Positions 1-9,710 are shown, counted from the stretch's first letter. The stretch: 64,000 nucleotides of DNA from Halorubrum sp. CBA1229 (GCF_003721435.2 NZ_CP054586.1:62001-126000), one strand, 5' to 3'. Notes: generated from the sequence alone by a model not told the origin. Program-made: numbers and translations.

Positions 1-238
1 GGTGATGCCGGAGTACTTCGACTGCAACGGTTTCGCCGTCGTCAGTGAGTTCGCTTCCTTGGTACGGTTCGCGTGCGATCAGTCCCTGCGCTTCAAGTCG
101 GTCGAGCGTACTCGTGACCGTCGCCTGTGCCTTGTCGAGACGGTCGGCGATAGCGGATGTCGCAACCGGTGGATCCTCCTCCTGCTGGAGATGGTAGATC
201 GTTTTGAGGGTATCCTCGACAACTGGACTCGGAGACAT
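1..238 (-). CDS. DtxR/MntR-family metalloregulator, C-terminus cut by window edge
   Basis: Only the first 79 residues lie in the window. They form a winged helix: an N-terminal helix ending in YHLQQEE, then TSAIADRLDKAQATVTSTLDRLEAQGLI as recognition region, and the wing segment YQGSELTDDGE. This is the N-terminal DNA-binding domain of DtxR, MntR and SirR proteins, which sense Fe2+ or Mn2+ through a downstream dimerisation and metal-binding domain not visible here. The ATG at 238 is the first start, directly behind an AT-rich promoter with a dyad at 249-263 that resembles a DtxR box, so self-regulation is plausible. The family is clear; which metal it senses is not. Confidence 0.85.
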   Translation of the reverse strand, partial: MSPSPVVEDTLKTIYHLQQEEDPPVATSAIADRLDKAQATVTSTLDRLEAQGLIAREPYQGSELTDDGETVAVEVLRHH

Positions 239-248
239 ATAACTACCA

Positions 249-263
249 TTTAGATTCGTCTAA
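249..263. promoter_or_regulatory. DtxR-box-like dyad upstream of the metalloregulator
   Basis: TTAGA-TTCG-TCTAA (250-263) is a perfect 5-base inverted repeat embedded in an AT-rich stretch just upstream of the ATG at 238. DtxR/MntR operators share a TTAG...CTAA core. Position over the likely TATA region (TTTAATA on the top strand at 263-269) suggests autorepression. This is inference from sequence likeness. Confidence 0.5.
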
Positions 264-332
264 TTTAATATTTGGGAACCATCGTGAAGGATCCCGATTC
301 AGTCGAGTTTCACGAAAAGCCATCGGGAGAAT

Positions 333-1406
333 TCATTCCATTAGCAGCAGGTGAAGTGCGTACACTGAGGGAAAGTTGATGAAAAGATGTTGACCGTCTT
401 TTGAGACATTAATTAGGAAGCCTACGAACACAGTTGGGATAGAAATTTGGTCAAGAGCAGTATCGATCGCTGTTGTAAGTTCGTTGAGTGAGTCGAAGAA
501 CCGGTTGCTGAGAGCTGCTTGGGGCTGTCTCCAACATTCCTCGACAGGGTTCAACTCCGGCGAATATGACGGGAGCGTCACAAAGGCGAGGTCGTCACGG
601 GCCGCGAGGTCCGTGACAGCCGATGTCTGAAAATACGGTGCGCTATCGAGCACGACGATCAGATCCTCTTCAAATTCGTCACATAGTGCTAAAATGAAAT
701 GTTTTGCGTGATCAGCGGTGACGTACTCGGGAAGCCGTGAGAAAAAGCGATCGCCGTCCTCGGTGATCGCGCCGAGCAAGCACGTCCACTTCCGTTGACC
801 GGATAATTCGACAGAAGGCCGCGTGCCGCGCGGAAACCACGCGGCTCGACTTGGACGGATTTCTTGGTTTGATCGATACAGACTACTGTGGCGTCTATCT
901 CTCGCCGCTTTTTTTGATCTCGTCGTGAAACGCTTCTTGATCGTCTTCGTCGGATTCAGTGGCTGAACGGCGTGGCTTTTGATAGCTCAATCCTGCCTCT
1001 TTCAACAACCGCCGACAACTCGGAAGTGAATACTCGACGCCGTACGTTTCTTCGAGAAATTCTTTGACAAGCACCGGCGTCCACGCCGGCGCGTCAAAAC
1101 CGATCTCTTTGGGTGATGCGTGGACAGTGTGTCCAAATTCTTGCTTCTGTTTTTCTGATAATTTTCGCTTTCGACCAGATCGATGAGCATCAGTTACAGC
1201 CTGTTCAAGTGGCTCGTCAGTATCGAGTCGGTTGAGCCAGCTGTAGATCGTTCGTCGGCCGGTGTCGTGCCACTCGGCAAGTTCAGTCTGTGTGACGCCG
1301 TTTTTGTACGCGATCGCAGCTAACAACGTTGCGTCGGCTTGTTTCCGTCGACGTTGTCAAGCGCGTCTTAGAGTTCTTCGACGGAGATCTCGTCGAGATG
1401 ATCCAT
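333..1406 (-). pseudogene. IS630-family transposase, degenerate
   Basis: Read on the minus strand, an HTH half (895-1326) ending KKSGER is followed in a -1 frame by the DDE half (IDATVVCIDQT, then VLDSAPYFQT and PSYSPELNPVEECW, the three acidic sites). Damage seen: a stop at 1368-1370 just after the ATG at 1406, a frame change near 1330, a frame change at an A7 run near 903-909, and a further lost base near 833 before the second half resumes. The last about 25 residues are not family-like, so the C-terminus is also altered. The A7 run could be an ancestral programmed frameshift site, as known in some IS630 elements, but the other lesions make this copy dead. Clear terminal inverted repeats were not found. 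Confidence 0.85.
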
Positions 1407-1465
1407 TAGATACTGTACAGCACTCCGTGCGGATAGTTCTAATTTCTACTATAATTAAGCCATGG

Positions 1466-2251
1466 TCACCCCAGCGGTTGATATCGTGGAAGCATCGGCG
1501 TTGGAACAGTGATGCCGATTGCCATCAATCCATGTCCCAACAAAACGTATCCCAGCAGAATGAAGGCGATACCGAGGAGACGATGGAGTCGTCGGCGATG
1601 AATGGCATCGACGGACTCAATAAGCGTTCCATAAGCGAAAACGGCTGGTATCGTCCCAATACCAAGCGTCGCTAACGCGAGAAAACCGGATACAGCAGAT
1701 CCCGTCGCGAATGCGAACAGGTACGCGGGATACAGTATCGGACAGGGGAGCAACCCATGAAGCGCACCGAGGCCAACGATTCCAGGAGTATTTACGTATC
1801 GGTCAACGCGAACAGCGATCCAATTGGTTACTCTCTGTACTCCAGGAATTCCGAGACCAGCAGCACCTCCGAGAAGATATTTCACACCGGATACGATGAT
1901 GAATATCCCGATCAAAATACCGACGCCGCCCCGGACGGAATCGGCGATTGCGGTTATTTGGTCCGCTGAAATAAACACGAAACCACCAAGCGCGCCGAAC
2001 ACCCCACCGATGAGCGCGTAGCTGACCGTCCGCCCCAAATTAAATAGAGCGTGTTGACGAACCTCATATGTGGTAAGATGTCCACGTTGACCCGGGGTAC
2101 CTGACCTCACCGTCCCGGCGTCTCCACGGGGAGCCATCCGCTCGGCATACATGGTCACCAGCGGCCCACACATACCGATACAGTGTGCCCCACCAAGCAC
2201 ACCAATAGTCAAAAAGAGAAGAAGATCAACACGGAGGACTGCGTCAAACAT
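1466..2251 (-). CDS. SafE/UreH-type membrane protein (sulfite exporter TauE/SafE superfamily)
   Basis: A 261-residue membrane protein with about six hydrophobic segments. It opens with a membrane helix carrying the motif GAHCIGMCGP and has a second Cys-Pro motif, LHGLLPCPILYPAY, in the middle. Paired Cys motifs in two symmetric halves are typical of the UreH/COG2836 transmembrane domain, a relative of the DsbD core that is often found beside copper ATPases and cytochrome oxidase assembly genes. It may move metal or reducing equivalents across the membrane; the substrate cannot be read from sequence. The gene stands alone, convergent with nothing nearby except the dead transposase. Confidence 0.8.
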   Translation of the reverse strand: MFDAVLRVDLLLFLTIGVLGGAHCIGMCGPLVTMYAERMAPRGDAGTVRSGTPGQRGHLTTYEVRQHALFNLGRTVSYALIGGVFGALGGFVFISADQITAIADSVRGGVGILIGIFIIVSGVKYLLGGAAGLGIPGVQRVTNWIAVRVDRYVNTPGIVGLGALHGLLPCPILYPAYLFAFATGSAVSGFLALATLGIGTIPAVFAYGTLIESVDAIHRRRLHRLLGIAFILLGYVLLGHGLMAIGITVPTPMLPRYQPLG

Positions 2252-2392
2252 CGTAGGTCGATCAACCCTTTACTACGCTCTCTATTACTAATTCTGGTTC
2301 AATTGCCGAACATAGATTCCGTTGTAAAACCGTTGAAGACGGGTTCGAGAATCATACCAGAACGGGCTTGAGCGTGACTTCCCAACTGTCGA

Positions 2393-3706
2393 GTGATGAC
2401 TGACGAGAGGGGAATCCCCCGAAGAGAATTTCTCAAGTCGGCCGTCGCTATCGGCGGAGTAGCAGGATTTAGTGCCTGTTTAGGCCGTGAAGAAGTCGAT
2501 ATCCCGACGGCCCCGGATGATCTCTCATCGTATCCACAGCATCAACACGCTTGGAATGAGGTCCTCTCACGAGACGACCACGGAAACGTCATCGCCCCGA
2601 GCCATCGGGTGCTTCTCTATCTGAATTACCGACGAGACGGACAACCGAACGAAGACCACCGCGATCGGGTTGAAACAGCTCTCCGTGGCATCGAACACGC
2701 CTACGAGCGAAGCGGAGACGGATTATTGTTCACGGTGAGTTATTCTCCGGCATACTTCGACCGGTTCGACGAATCACTTCCTGATGGCGTTGACCTCCCC
2801 GATCCGGAAGCACTTGCTCCGTTCGAGGAGCCCGAATTAGATACACCGGATGCGGTCGTCCATCTCGCGAGTAACACGGCGCAGGCGGTGATCGGTGCCG
2901 AAGAAGCTCTCAAAGGGAACAAACCGACCCTCAACGATGTCGATCAGCCTAAGGCTACATTGACCGATGTCTTCTCACTCGCCGACCGGCGGACGGGCTT
3001 TATCGGGAACGGGTTACCGGCGGAGAATGTAGGTGACGCTGAGGGTGTTCCAGCCGACAAAGTTCCGGAGGACGCACCTCTGTTTATGGGGTTCAAATCA
3101 GGGTTCACAAAGAACCAGGCCAGTGAAGATCGTGTGACGATCCAGTCGGGGCCGTTCGCCGGTGGCACGACTCAGCATATCTCCAAGCTCCGGCTCAACC
3201 TCAACCAGTGGTACAATCAGGACGACCGCTGGCAGCGCGAGGCGAAGATGTTCTGCCCATATCACGCCGAGAACGATGTCGTCAAGGGTGCCGGAGACAA
3301 CCTCGGCGACAGCAACGGAGTCGGTGAGTGTGAGCCGACCGATAAAACCGCCCGCGAGATGGGTGTCGTCGGTCACGCGCAGAAGAACGCCCGTGTTCGC
3401 GACGATGACGGCTCGCCGCTGCTGCTTCGTCGTGACTTTGATTCGACTGACGGAGGACGAGCGGGCGTACATTTCCTCTCGCTCCAACGGCGGATCAGCG
3501 ACTTCGTCGACACGAAAGAGGCGATGAACGGAACCGATATTTCCGAGAAGTCGGCCGTCGGGCAGCGAAACAACAACGGTATCCTCCAGTATATCCGGAC
3601 GGAGCGTCGCGGCAATTACCTCGTGCCCCCGCGGGGTTTGCGCGCGCTTCCGCCTGTATACCCAACCGGCAGCAACGGGGAGGAGGTGACGTATGCGTCG
3701 TCGTGA
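2393..3706 (+). CDS. Tat-exported Dyp-type-peroxidase-like protein (DUF7405-like)
   Basis: The 437-residue product starts at GTG 2393 or ATG 2396 and carries a twin-arginine signal (IPRREFLKSAVAIGG) with a Cys at SACLG that could be a lipobox. The mature part has VVHLASN near residue 160, a GFIGNG loop, and MGFKSGF followed by SGPFAGGTTQHIS and LNQWYNQDDRWQREAKMFCP. The order recalls dye-decolourising peroxidases, in which a GxxDG loop and a proximal His hold heme, but the classical GxxDG is not intact, so peroxidase activity is uncertain. The stop overlaps the next start by 14 bases, so it is translated with the iron-transporter-like lipoprotein; the pair suggests extracytoplasmic metal or heme chemistry. 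Confidence 0.65.
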   Translation: MMTDERGIPRREFLKSAVAIGGVAGFSACLGREEVDIPTAPDDLSSYPQHQHAWNEVLSRDDHGNVIAPSHRVLLYLNYRRDGQPNEDHRDRVETALRGIEHAYERSGDGLLFTVSYSPAYFDRFDESLPDGVDLPDPEALAPFEEPELDTPDAVVHLASNTAQAVIGAEEALKGNKPTLNDVDQPKATLTDVFSLADRRTGFIGNGLPAENVGDAEGVPADKVPEDAPLFMGFKSGFTKNQASEDRVTIQSGPFAGGTTQHISKLRLNLNQWYNQDDRWQREAKMFCPYHAENDVVKGAGDNLGDSNGVGECEPTDKTAREMGVVGHAQKNARVRDDDGSPLLLRRDFDSTDGGRAGVHFLSLQRRISDFVDTKEAMNGTDISEKSAVGQRNNNGILQYIRTERRGNYLVPPRGLRALPPVYPTGSNGEEVTYASS

Positions 3707-4754
3707 TGTGCTCCGGGTCGCCGGGAGCACTTCGATCGTCGGCCTCGCTGGGTGTGCCAGCGTGTTCGAGACACCTTCTGCTTCTGCCCCACCAATGGCC
3801 GGGAATCGGCCGGATACAGTCTACCATCCCACCCACTACGAGGGAATGAAAATGGCTGGAATGAAACAGCAGGATGGGTACAAGTGTGCGCTCACGTACT
3901 CGTATCCGCATCGCTTCTGGCTGATGAAGCCAAACGGGACCACGAAGGTTGACATCCAGTCGGCGGATTCCGTTCATATAATGCCGGTCGTCTGGGACGC
4001 ACAGACAGGGATCATTCCGCCCGATATCAATCCGCAGCTCACGATCACACAGAATGGGGAATCGATTGATCAATTCGCGCCGTGGCCGATGCTCTCTCAG
4101 CCGATGGGCTTTCACTTCGGCGATAACGCCCAACTTCAGGGCGACGGCACACACACTGTCGAGGTCAGTATCGGCGGGCCGTCGACGCGGCGGACCGGAT
4201 CGCTGGCCGAGAACCAGGGGAACGCCTCGTTCGAGTTCGAATTCGAGTTCAGCGAATCGACGCTCGATGAGATCTCGTACACAGACATCTCCGACGACAA
4301 GGAAGGCACGAGGGGTGCTGTCGACCTAATGGACATGGTGATGATACCAGACTCGCAGGTGCCGACGCCGGACGCGCTCCCTGGTGACGTGCGTGGCTCG
4401 GAGATGACCGGAGACGCGAGGTTCGTGGTTACGGTCCTCGAAGACGCGTCGCGTTTCGGTGGTGACGGGGAACAGAAGTACCTCGCTGTGTCTCCGCGCA
4501 CGCCGTACAATCGGACGATGCTGCCGATGATGTCATTATCTGTAACATTACGGCGCGATGGTGCGTCAGTATTCGACGGAATTCTACAGTCAACCATCAA
4601 TCCAGAGCTCCGCTATCACTACGGGACAACAGTTTCGGACGTACAGACGGGAGATGAGCTGACGATCACAGTCGATTCGCCCCCACAAACGGCTCGCCAT
4701 GAGGGATACGAGACAGCCTTCGTTGATATGCCGGAGATACAGATGACATTGTGA
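3693..4754 (+). CDS. Iron-transporter (P19/Tp34-like) lipoprotein with C-terminal DUF7350-like domain
   Basis: The 353-residue product has MRRRDVLR and lipobox GLAGC at the N-terminus, so it is exported by Tat and lipid-anchored. Residues about 45-190 contain YEGMKMAGM, YSYPHRFW and MLSQPMGFHFGDN, a His/Met-rich layout like periplasmic P19/Tp34 iron or copper binding proteins (Pfam Iron_transport). Residues about 200-350 form a second beta-rich domain. It overlaps the upstream peroxidase-like gene by 14 bases. The family places it in surface metal capture; the metal (Fe or Cu) is not decided by sequence. Confidence 0.65.
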   Translation: MRRRDVLRVAGSTSIVGLAGCASVFETPSASAPPMAGNRPDTVYHPTHYEGMKMAGMKQQDGYKCALTYSYPHRFWLMKPNGTTKVDIQSADSVHIMPVVWDAQTGIIPPDINPQLTITQNGESIDQFAPWPMLSQPMGFHFGDNAQLQGDGTHTVEVSIGGPSTRRTGSLAENQGNASFEFEFEFSESTLDEISYTDISDDKEGTRGAVDLMDMVMIPDSQVPTPDALPGDVRGSEMTGDARFVVTVLEDASRFGGDGEQKYLAVSPRTPYNRTMLPMMSLSVTLRRDGASVFDGILQSTINPELRYHYGTTVSDVQTGDELTITVDSPPQTARHEGYETAFVDMPEIQMTL

Positions 4755-4760
4755 CTTTTT

Positions 4761-4868
4761 TGCTCTGTTGAATCCACAGAAGGCGTCGTTGTCGGTTCAC
4801 GCTGTACTCGACTCAGGAGCGCTGTCGAGAGATCGGATTCCCGTATCGTCATCGGATTCGACCGAGCA
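4761..4868. repeat. MITE-like element, short copy
   Basis: A 108-base noncoding unit ends in inverted repeats: TGCTCTGTTGAATCC at 4761-4775 and the complement of TGCTCGGTCGAATCC at 4854-4868 (13 of 15 match). It shares its ends and inner blocks (AATCCaCAGAAGgCGTCG; CTGTaCTCGaCTCAgGAgC) with the 211-base unit at 21095-21305 but lacks about 100 internal bases. It has no open frame and lies just after the metal lipoprotein gene. It looks like a non-autonomous derivative of an insertion sequence not present in the window. Confidence 0.65.
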
Positions 4869-5004
4869 GACCGAACTAAAACCCGAAAAGGAACGGATTA
4901 ACGGATGAATTAATAATTCAATTTTATTTTTTGTTAGAGATTATTATATTAGGGGGGCTGAATGGCAGCTAATTTAATAAGTTTGTAGTCGTTAGCGGCG
5001 TGTA

Positions 5005-7668
5005 ATGACCCAACCTGACGAAAGATCCCACGACGAAACTGGTGAACCACGGGGTCAGACCCACGAGGATGGTCATACGCACGACCACGATTATGGAGAT
5101 CACGAACACGGTCATCACACCGGACAAGATGACGAAGATGTTGTTTCATCGGTAGATAGTGAGGACGTTGCGCAGTTATCGGTCCCGGAGATGGACTGTC
5201 CATCCTGTGCCGGAAAGGTCGAAAGCAGCGTCGGAAAGCTGGACGGCATCGACAGCGTCGATCCGCAGGTGACGACGGGGACGCTGACAGTCTCCTACGA
5301 TCGCGAGCAAACGAGCGCCACCGCGATAACTGAACGCGTTGAGAAAGCGGGATACGCGGTGGAGAACGCTGGCGAACTGACCTCGAAATTCACCGTCCCG
5401 GAGATGGATTGCGCATCGTGCGCGGGCAAGATCGAAAACGCCCTCGACAGGGTCGACGGAGTGACAACGTACGAGACACAGCCGACGACCGGAACCGTCG
5501 TTGTCACGTACGATTCGTCGAGGGGCGGGGAAGCGGATGTCATCGACGCGATCGAAAGCGCTGGGTATAAGATCACAGACACAGCAGGCGACGGATCGGA
5601 ACGTCAAAACGCGGCCGGAGATCGTGAGAGCATTTGGACAAGCTCTCGCGCGCTCAAAACGTGGGTCAGCGGTGGGTTCGTCGCGCTTGGACTCTTCTTC
5701 GAGTTCTTCCTCACCGGCCAGAACGCTCTCGTAGCCGAGGTCGTCGGTCGCGAGCTGCTCATCGCGGATCTCTTCTTCCTCGTGGCCGTCGGAACCGCCG
5801 GGCAGGTCATCTTCCGTAACGGCTACTACTCCGCGCTCAATCGGAACCTCGACATCGACCTGCTGATGAGCATTGCCATCAGCGGTGCCATCGTCGCGAG
5901 CCTCGTCTTCGGCGAATCGCTCTACTTCGAGGCCGCCACGCTCGCGTTCCTGTTCAGTATCGCCGAACTCCTCGAACAGTATTCGATGGATCGCGCGCGC
6001 AACTCCCTCAGAGAATTAATGGATCTGTCTCCGGACGAAGCGACGGTGAAACGGGACGGCGAGGAGGTGACGCTTCCCGTTGATGACGTGGCGGTCGGCG
6101 ACACCGTCGTCGTGCGTCCGGGAGAAAAAATTCCGATGGATGGGAACGTGATCGACGGAGAGAGTGCCGTCAATCAGGCCCCCATTACCGGCGAGAGCGT
6201 GCCCGTCGACAAGACGCCGGGGGACGAGGTGTACGCGGGGACGATCAACGAGCAGGGGTATCTCGAGGTCGAGGTCACCTCCGAAGCGGGCGATAACACG
6301 CTCTCCCGCATCGTCCAGATGGTCGAGGACGCGCAATCGAACAAGACGGAACGCGAGCAGTTCGTCGAGCGGTTCTCCTCGTACTACACGCCGGTCGTCG
6401 TCGGCTTCGCGATCGTGGTAGCGGTTATTCCGCCGCTCCTGTTCAGCGCGTCGTGGCCGACGTTCATCGTCTACGGACTCACGCTGCTCGTGCTGGCGTG
6501 TCCGTGCGCGTTCGTCATTTCGACGCCCGTCTCGGTCGTCTCGGGGATCACGAGCGCCGCGAAGAACGGCGTTCTCATCAAGGGCGGCAACCACCTCGAA
6601 GCGATGGGCGCGGTCGAAGCGATCGCGATGGACAAGACAGGGACGATCACGAAGGGCGAACTCACGGTCACGGACATCGTCCCGCTCAACGGCAACAGCG
6701 AGGGAGACGTCCTCCGGTGTGCCAGCGGGCTGGAGTCGCGGTCGGAACATCCTATCGGCGACGCAATCGTCGAATTTGCCGAGGAGAGCGACGTCGATGC
6801 CCCTTCGGTCGACGATTTCGAGAGTATCACCGGCAAGGGGGTCGAGGCTGATCTCGACGGCGAGAAACATTACGCAGGCAAGCCTGGTCTCTTCGAGGAA
6901 CTCGGATTCGACCTCGAGCACGTCCATGCGACGACCGACGGCGGTGTCGTGACAACGAGGAGCCGTCGGATATGCGAGCGCAACGACTGTCTCGACCTGC
7001 TTGAGGAGACGGTTCCCGAGCTACAGTCACAGGGAAAGACCGTCGTGCTCGTTGGTACCGAAGACGAACTCGAGGGCGTCATCGCCGTGGCTGACGAGAT
7101 CCGGCCCGGAGCGAAGCAGGCGATCCAGCGACTCAACGACCTCGGTGTCGAACACATCGTCATGCTCACGGGGGACAACGAACGGACCGCCCGTGCGATT
7201 GCGACCGAGGTCGGCGTCGACGAGTTCCGGGCGGAACTCCTGCCTGATGAGAAGGTCGAGGCGATCACGGAACTCGACGAGAAGTACGACGGAGTCGCGA
7301 TGATCGGCGACGGCGTCAACGACGCGCCGGCACTCGCAACGGCGACTGTGGGCGTCGCGATGGGCGCGGCCGGAACGGATACCGCGCTCGAAACAGCGGA
7401 TATCGCGCTCATGAGCGACGACCTATCGAAGCTGCCGTACCTCTACGACCTCTCTCACGACGCGAACAGCGTGATTCGGCAGAACATCTGGACGAGTCTC
7501 GGTGCCAAGGGCCTGCTCGCACTGGGCGTCCCGTTCGGCTTGGTTCCGATTTGGGCGGCCGTCCTCATCGGTGACGCCGGGATGACGCTCGGGGTCACTG
7601 GCAATGCGATGCGTCTCTCTCGAATCACGCCGACAGCAGACGACGAAACCACCGCTTCGGATGGGTAG
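5005..7668 (+). CDS. zntA: Zn/Cd/Pb-type P1B ATPase with His-rich tail and two HMA domains
   Basis: The 887-residue product opens with a His/Asp-rich metal-binding tail (residues about 10-40), then two heavy-metal-associated domains with MDCPSCAGK and MDCASCAGK. The transporter core has TGES, CPC at residues 499-501 in LACPCAFVISTP, DKTGT with phosphorylated D543, SEHPIG and [12 protein letters not shown]. The last membrane helices contain AKGLLALG and IGDAGMT, the Lys and Asp pattern of P1B-2 pumps for Zn, Cd and Pb. An extra Cys pair (RRICERNDC) sits in the nucleotide-binding domain. A TATA-like AATTTAATAA at 4971-4980 fits a leaderless transcript. The CDF exporter follows by 128 bases on the same strand, so the pair forms a zinc/cadmium export unit. 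Confidence 0.9.
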   Translation: MTQPDERSHDETGEPRGQTHEDGHTHDHDYGDHEHGHHTGQDDEDVVSSVDSEDVAQLSVPEMDCPSCAGKVESSVGKLDGIDSVDPQVTTGTLTVSYDREQTSATAITERVEKAGYAVENAGELTSKFTVPEMDCASCAGKIENALDRVDGVTTYETQPTTGTVVVTYDSSRGGEADVIDAIESAGYKITDTAGDGSERQNAAGDRESIWTSSRALKTWVSGGFVALGLFFEFFLTGQNALVAEVVGRELLIADLFFLVAVGTAGQVIFRNGYYSALNRNLDIDLLMSIAISGAIVASLVFGESLYFEAATLAFLFSIAELLEQYSMDRARNSLRELMDLSPDEATVKRDGEEVTLPVDDVAVGDTVVVRPGEKIPMDGNVIDGESAVNQAPITGESVPVDKTPGDEVYAGTINEQGYLEVEVTSEAGDNTLSRIVQMVEDAQSNKTEREQFVERFSSYYTPVVVGFAIVVAVIPPLLFSASWPTFIVYGLTLLVLACPCAFVISTPVSVVSGITSAAKNGVLIKGGNHLEAMGAVEAIAMDKTGTITKGELTVTDIVPLNGNSEGDVLRCASGLESRSEHPIGDAIVEFAEESDVDAPSVDDFESITGKGVEADLDGEKHYAGKPGLFEELGFDLEHVHATTDGGVVTTRSRRICERNDCLDLLEETVPELQSQGKTVVLVGTEDELEGVIAVADEIRPGAKQAIQRLNDLGVEHIVMLTGDNERTARAIATEVGVDEFRAELLPDEKVEAITELDEKYDGVAMIGDGVNDAPALATATVGVAMGAAGTDTALETADIALMSDDLSKLPYLYDLSHDANSVIRQNIWTSLGAKGLLALGVPFGLVPIWAAVLIGDAGMTLGVTGNAMRLSRITPTADDETTASDG

Positions 7669-7796
7669 TTTGAAACCCCAGATCCTTCGCGTGTCCGGCA
7701 CAGGGCTCGGTGTCGACAGGTGGAGATCGGTCGAGGAGATCCGTCCGCGAAAGTACAGTGGCTTCCGAGTCGAAACAGCAGCGCAAACGTAGAGTG

Positions 7797-8720
7797 ATGA
7801 CCGTACACGAGCATACACACGGAGAGTCGTCAGAGCGCGACCCTCCGTCTGACACGAGTAATAGTACCCGCCGACTGGCACTCGTCGCCGTCGTCAACTT
7901 TGTGGGGTTTGTCGTAGAGCTTGCTGGCGGACTGTTGTTCGGTTCGGTGGCGCTCATCAGCGACGCGATTCACATGTTGTTCGATATGCTCGCGTACGCG
8001 GTGGCGTACGGCGCAAGCTACACCGCCGAGCGGTTCGAGGGCGGCGAGGCGTGGTCGTACGGTCTCCACCGACTGGAGCCGGTTGCGGCCTTCCTGAACG
8101 GCGTCTTGCTCCTTCCGATGGTCGGATACATCGTCTGGGAGTCCTACCAGCGGTTCCTCGAGCCGGTGGCGATCGACCCGGAGTTAACGCTGATCATCGC
8201 CACAGGCGGCTTGCTGGTGAACATCGGCTCGGTGTACGTGTTACAGGGCGGAGAGATGAGCCTCAACGAGCGCGGGGCGTTCTATCACCTGCTCGGTGAC
8301 GCCGGTGGTTCCATCGCTGTGATCGTGTCCACGGTCGCTGTCGCCGTCTTCGATCTCCCTATCGCGGATCCTGTGGCTGCCGTACTCATCGGACTGCTAG
8401 TGCTCGCGTCGGCCGAGAACGTCCTTCGAGAAAGCACAGCCATCCTGCTGGAGCGGAGCCCCGTGTCGCCAGCGGACCTCCGAGATGAATTGACGACACT
8501 CGACGGCGTCGACGGGGTCGAGGACCTCCACGTCTGGCAGGTCTGTAGTCAACTCACCGTCGCGACCGTCCGCCTCACCGATACGGCGACCACGATCGAG
8601 GAGCAACAGACGGTCCGGTCGCGGGTCCACGACCATCTCACGGACCAGGGCATCGACCACGCAACCGTCGAGTTCGGCGAGCGGAACGACCAGATCGATA
8701 CCACGAATCACACCCACTAA
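7797..8720 (+). CDS. Cation diffusion facilitator (zinc/cadmium exporter)
   Basis: The start chosen is ATG 7797 (MTVHEHTHGE), which gives a His-rich cytosolic N-terminus; an upstream in-frame ATG at 7710 would add 29 unlikely residues. Six membrane segments follow. The CDF metal site is visible as SDAIHMLFD in TM2 and HLLGD in TM5. The C-terminal cytosolic domain (about residues 220-300) has DGVEDLHVWQV and ends in HTH. These proteins export Zn2+ or Cd2+ in exchange for protons. It follows the P1B-2 ATPase on the same strand. The next about 260 bases up to 8985 hold no gene I would defend. Confidence 0.9.
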   Translation: MTVHEHTHGESSERDPPSDTSNSTRRLALVAVVNFVGFVVELAGGLLFGSVALISDAIHMLFDMLAYAVAYGASYTAERFEGGEAWSYGLHRLEPVAAFLNGVLLLPMVGYIVWESYQRFLEPVAIDPELTLIIATGGLLVNIGSVYVLQGGEMSLNERGAFYHLLGDAGGSIAVIVSTVAVAVFDLPIADPVAAVLIGLLVLASAENVLRESTAILLERSPVSPADLRDELTTLDGVDGVEDLHVWQVCSQLTVATVRLTDTATTIEEQQTVRSRVHDHLTDQGIDHATVEFGERNDQIDTTNHTH

Positions 8721-8984
8721 TGATGGCTACGACCGCATTCAGTCGAATGTTCGAGATACCAGACGAAACTGGCGAGAACCATGTAGTGATTCGCGTCGGT
8801 CGAGAGACGCGAAAGAAGACCGGGAGCTATACTCGTTCCTCGTTGAGAGGACCGACCAGCACGGGCGTACCCACCAGGTCAGTCGTAACAAATCACAACT
8901 ATGAGACGTATGGGGACGGACCGCATCGAAATCGACCAACCAAAGCCGACTTGTGGGATAGAACCCTACGATAACATCTGAATA

Positions 8985-9710
8985 ATGTCATCGATATCTC
9001 GTTTCCGATCCGTCGCCTCGGCGATCAGTCTCACGTATGGATCGTACGTCGCGGGGACAGTCATAGTTCTGGCCGTCGTGACAGTCGTCAGGCTGTTCGG
9101 AGTCGACCTCGCGTCACGTCCAGCACTCAGGCTGGTTGTGAGTACACTCTTCCTTCAAGGGGTGACGTTCGGGGGCATCACCGTCCTCTATCTCAAAGGC
9201 CGTGACCTCGGGTTCGGATTCGTGCCAGTCCGTCTGCCTGACAAACGTGACGGGGCGGTTATCGTCGGGGGGAGTATCGTAATCCTGGGGTTGCTCTTTG
9301 CTGCGTCCTCCGTGATCGCGGCCCTCGGTCTGAGCACAGCCCAAAACCAAATCGTCGAGGTCGGGCAACAGAACCCCAGCGTATTCCTCCTACTTATTCC
9401 GCTCCAATTCCTGTTGGTCGGCCCAGGGGAAGAACTACTCTTCCGAGGACTCGTACAAGGGACTCTCCGTGAAACTCTCCATCCGGCCCGTGCAATCGTC
9501 CTCGCAAGCGCCCTCTTCGCGTCGATCCATCTCTTTTCGTTGTCAGGAGAAGGCAAACTGGTGTACATCGGTATCGCGTTCCTTCTGGCCCTCGTACTCG
9601 GAGCAGCGTACGAGTACACGGACAACCTCGCGGTTCCAGCCGTGATACACGGTGCGTACAATGCGATACAGTTCGCAAGCGCATATCTGACCGCCACGGG
9701 CGGAATGTAA
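8985..9710 (+). CDS. CPBP-family intramembrane metalloprotease (CAAX protease/Abi family)
   Basis: A 241-residue polytopic membrane protein with about seven hydrophobic segments. The CPBP motifs appear in order: motif 1 GEELLFRG near residue 148, motif 2 FASIHLF, and motif 3 HGAYNA near the C-terminus. In this family the two Glu and the two His bind a catalytic metal within the membrane. Some members process prenylated proteins or peptides, others are bacteriocin immunity proteins. In haloarchaea the substrates are unknown and the neighbours give no clear hint. Confidence 0.88.
   Translation: MSSISRFRSVASAISLTYGSYVAGTVIVLAVVTVVRLFGVDLASRPALRLVVSTLFLQGVTFGGITVLYLKGRDLGFGFVPVRLPDKRDGAVIVGGSIVILGLLFAASSVIAALGLSTAQNQIVEVGQQNPSVFLLLIPLQFLLVGPGEELLFRGLVQGTLRETLHPARAIVLASALFASIHLFSLSGEGKLVYIGIAFLLALVLGAAYEYTDNLAVPAVIHGAYNAIQFASAYLTATGGM

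Noticed and set aside
6016-6927. A 303-codon minus-strand frame within the zinc ATPase gene
   Set aside because: Arg/Asp-rich antisense shadow of the ATPase core.
8720-8974. An 84-codon frame after the CDF gene
   Set aside because: Starts over the CDF stop, but composition is not protein-like and no motif is visible.
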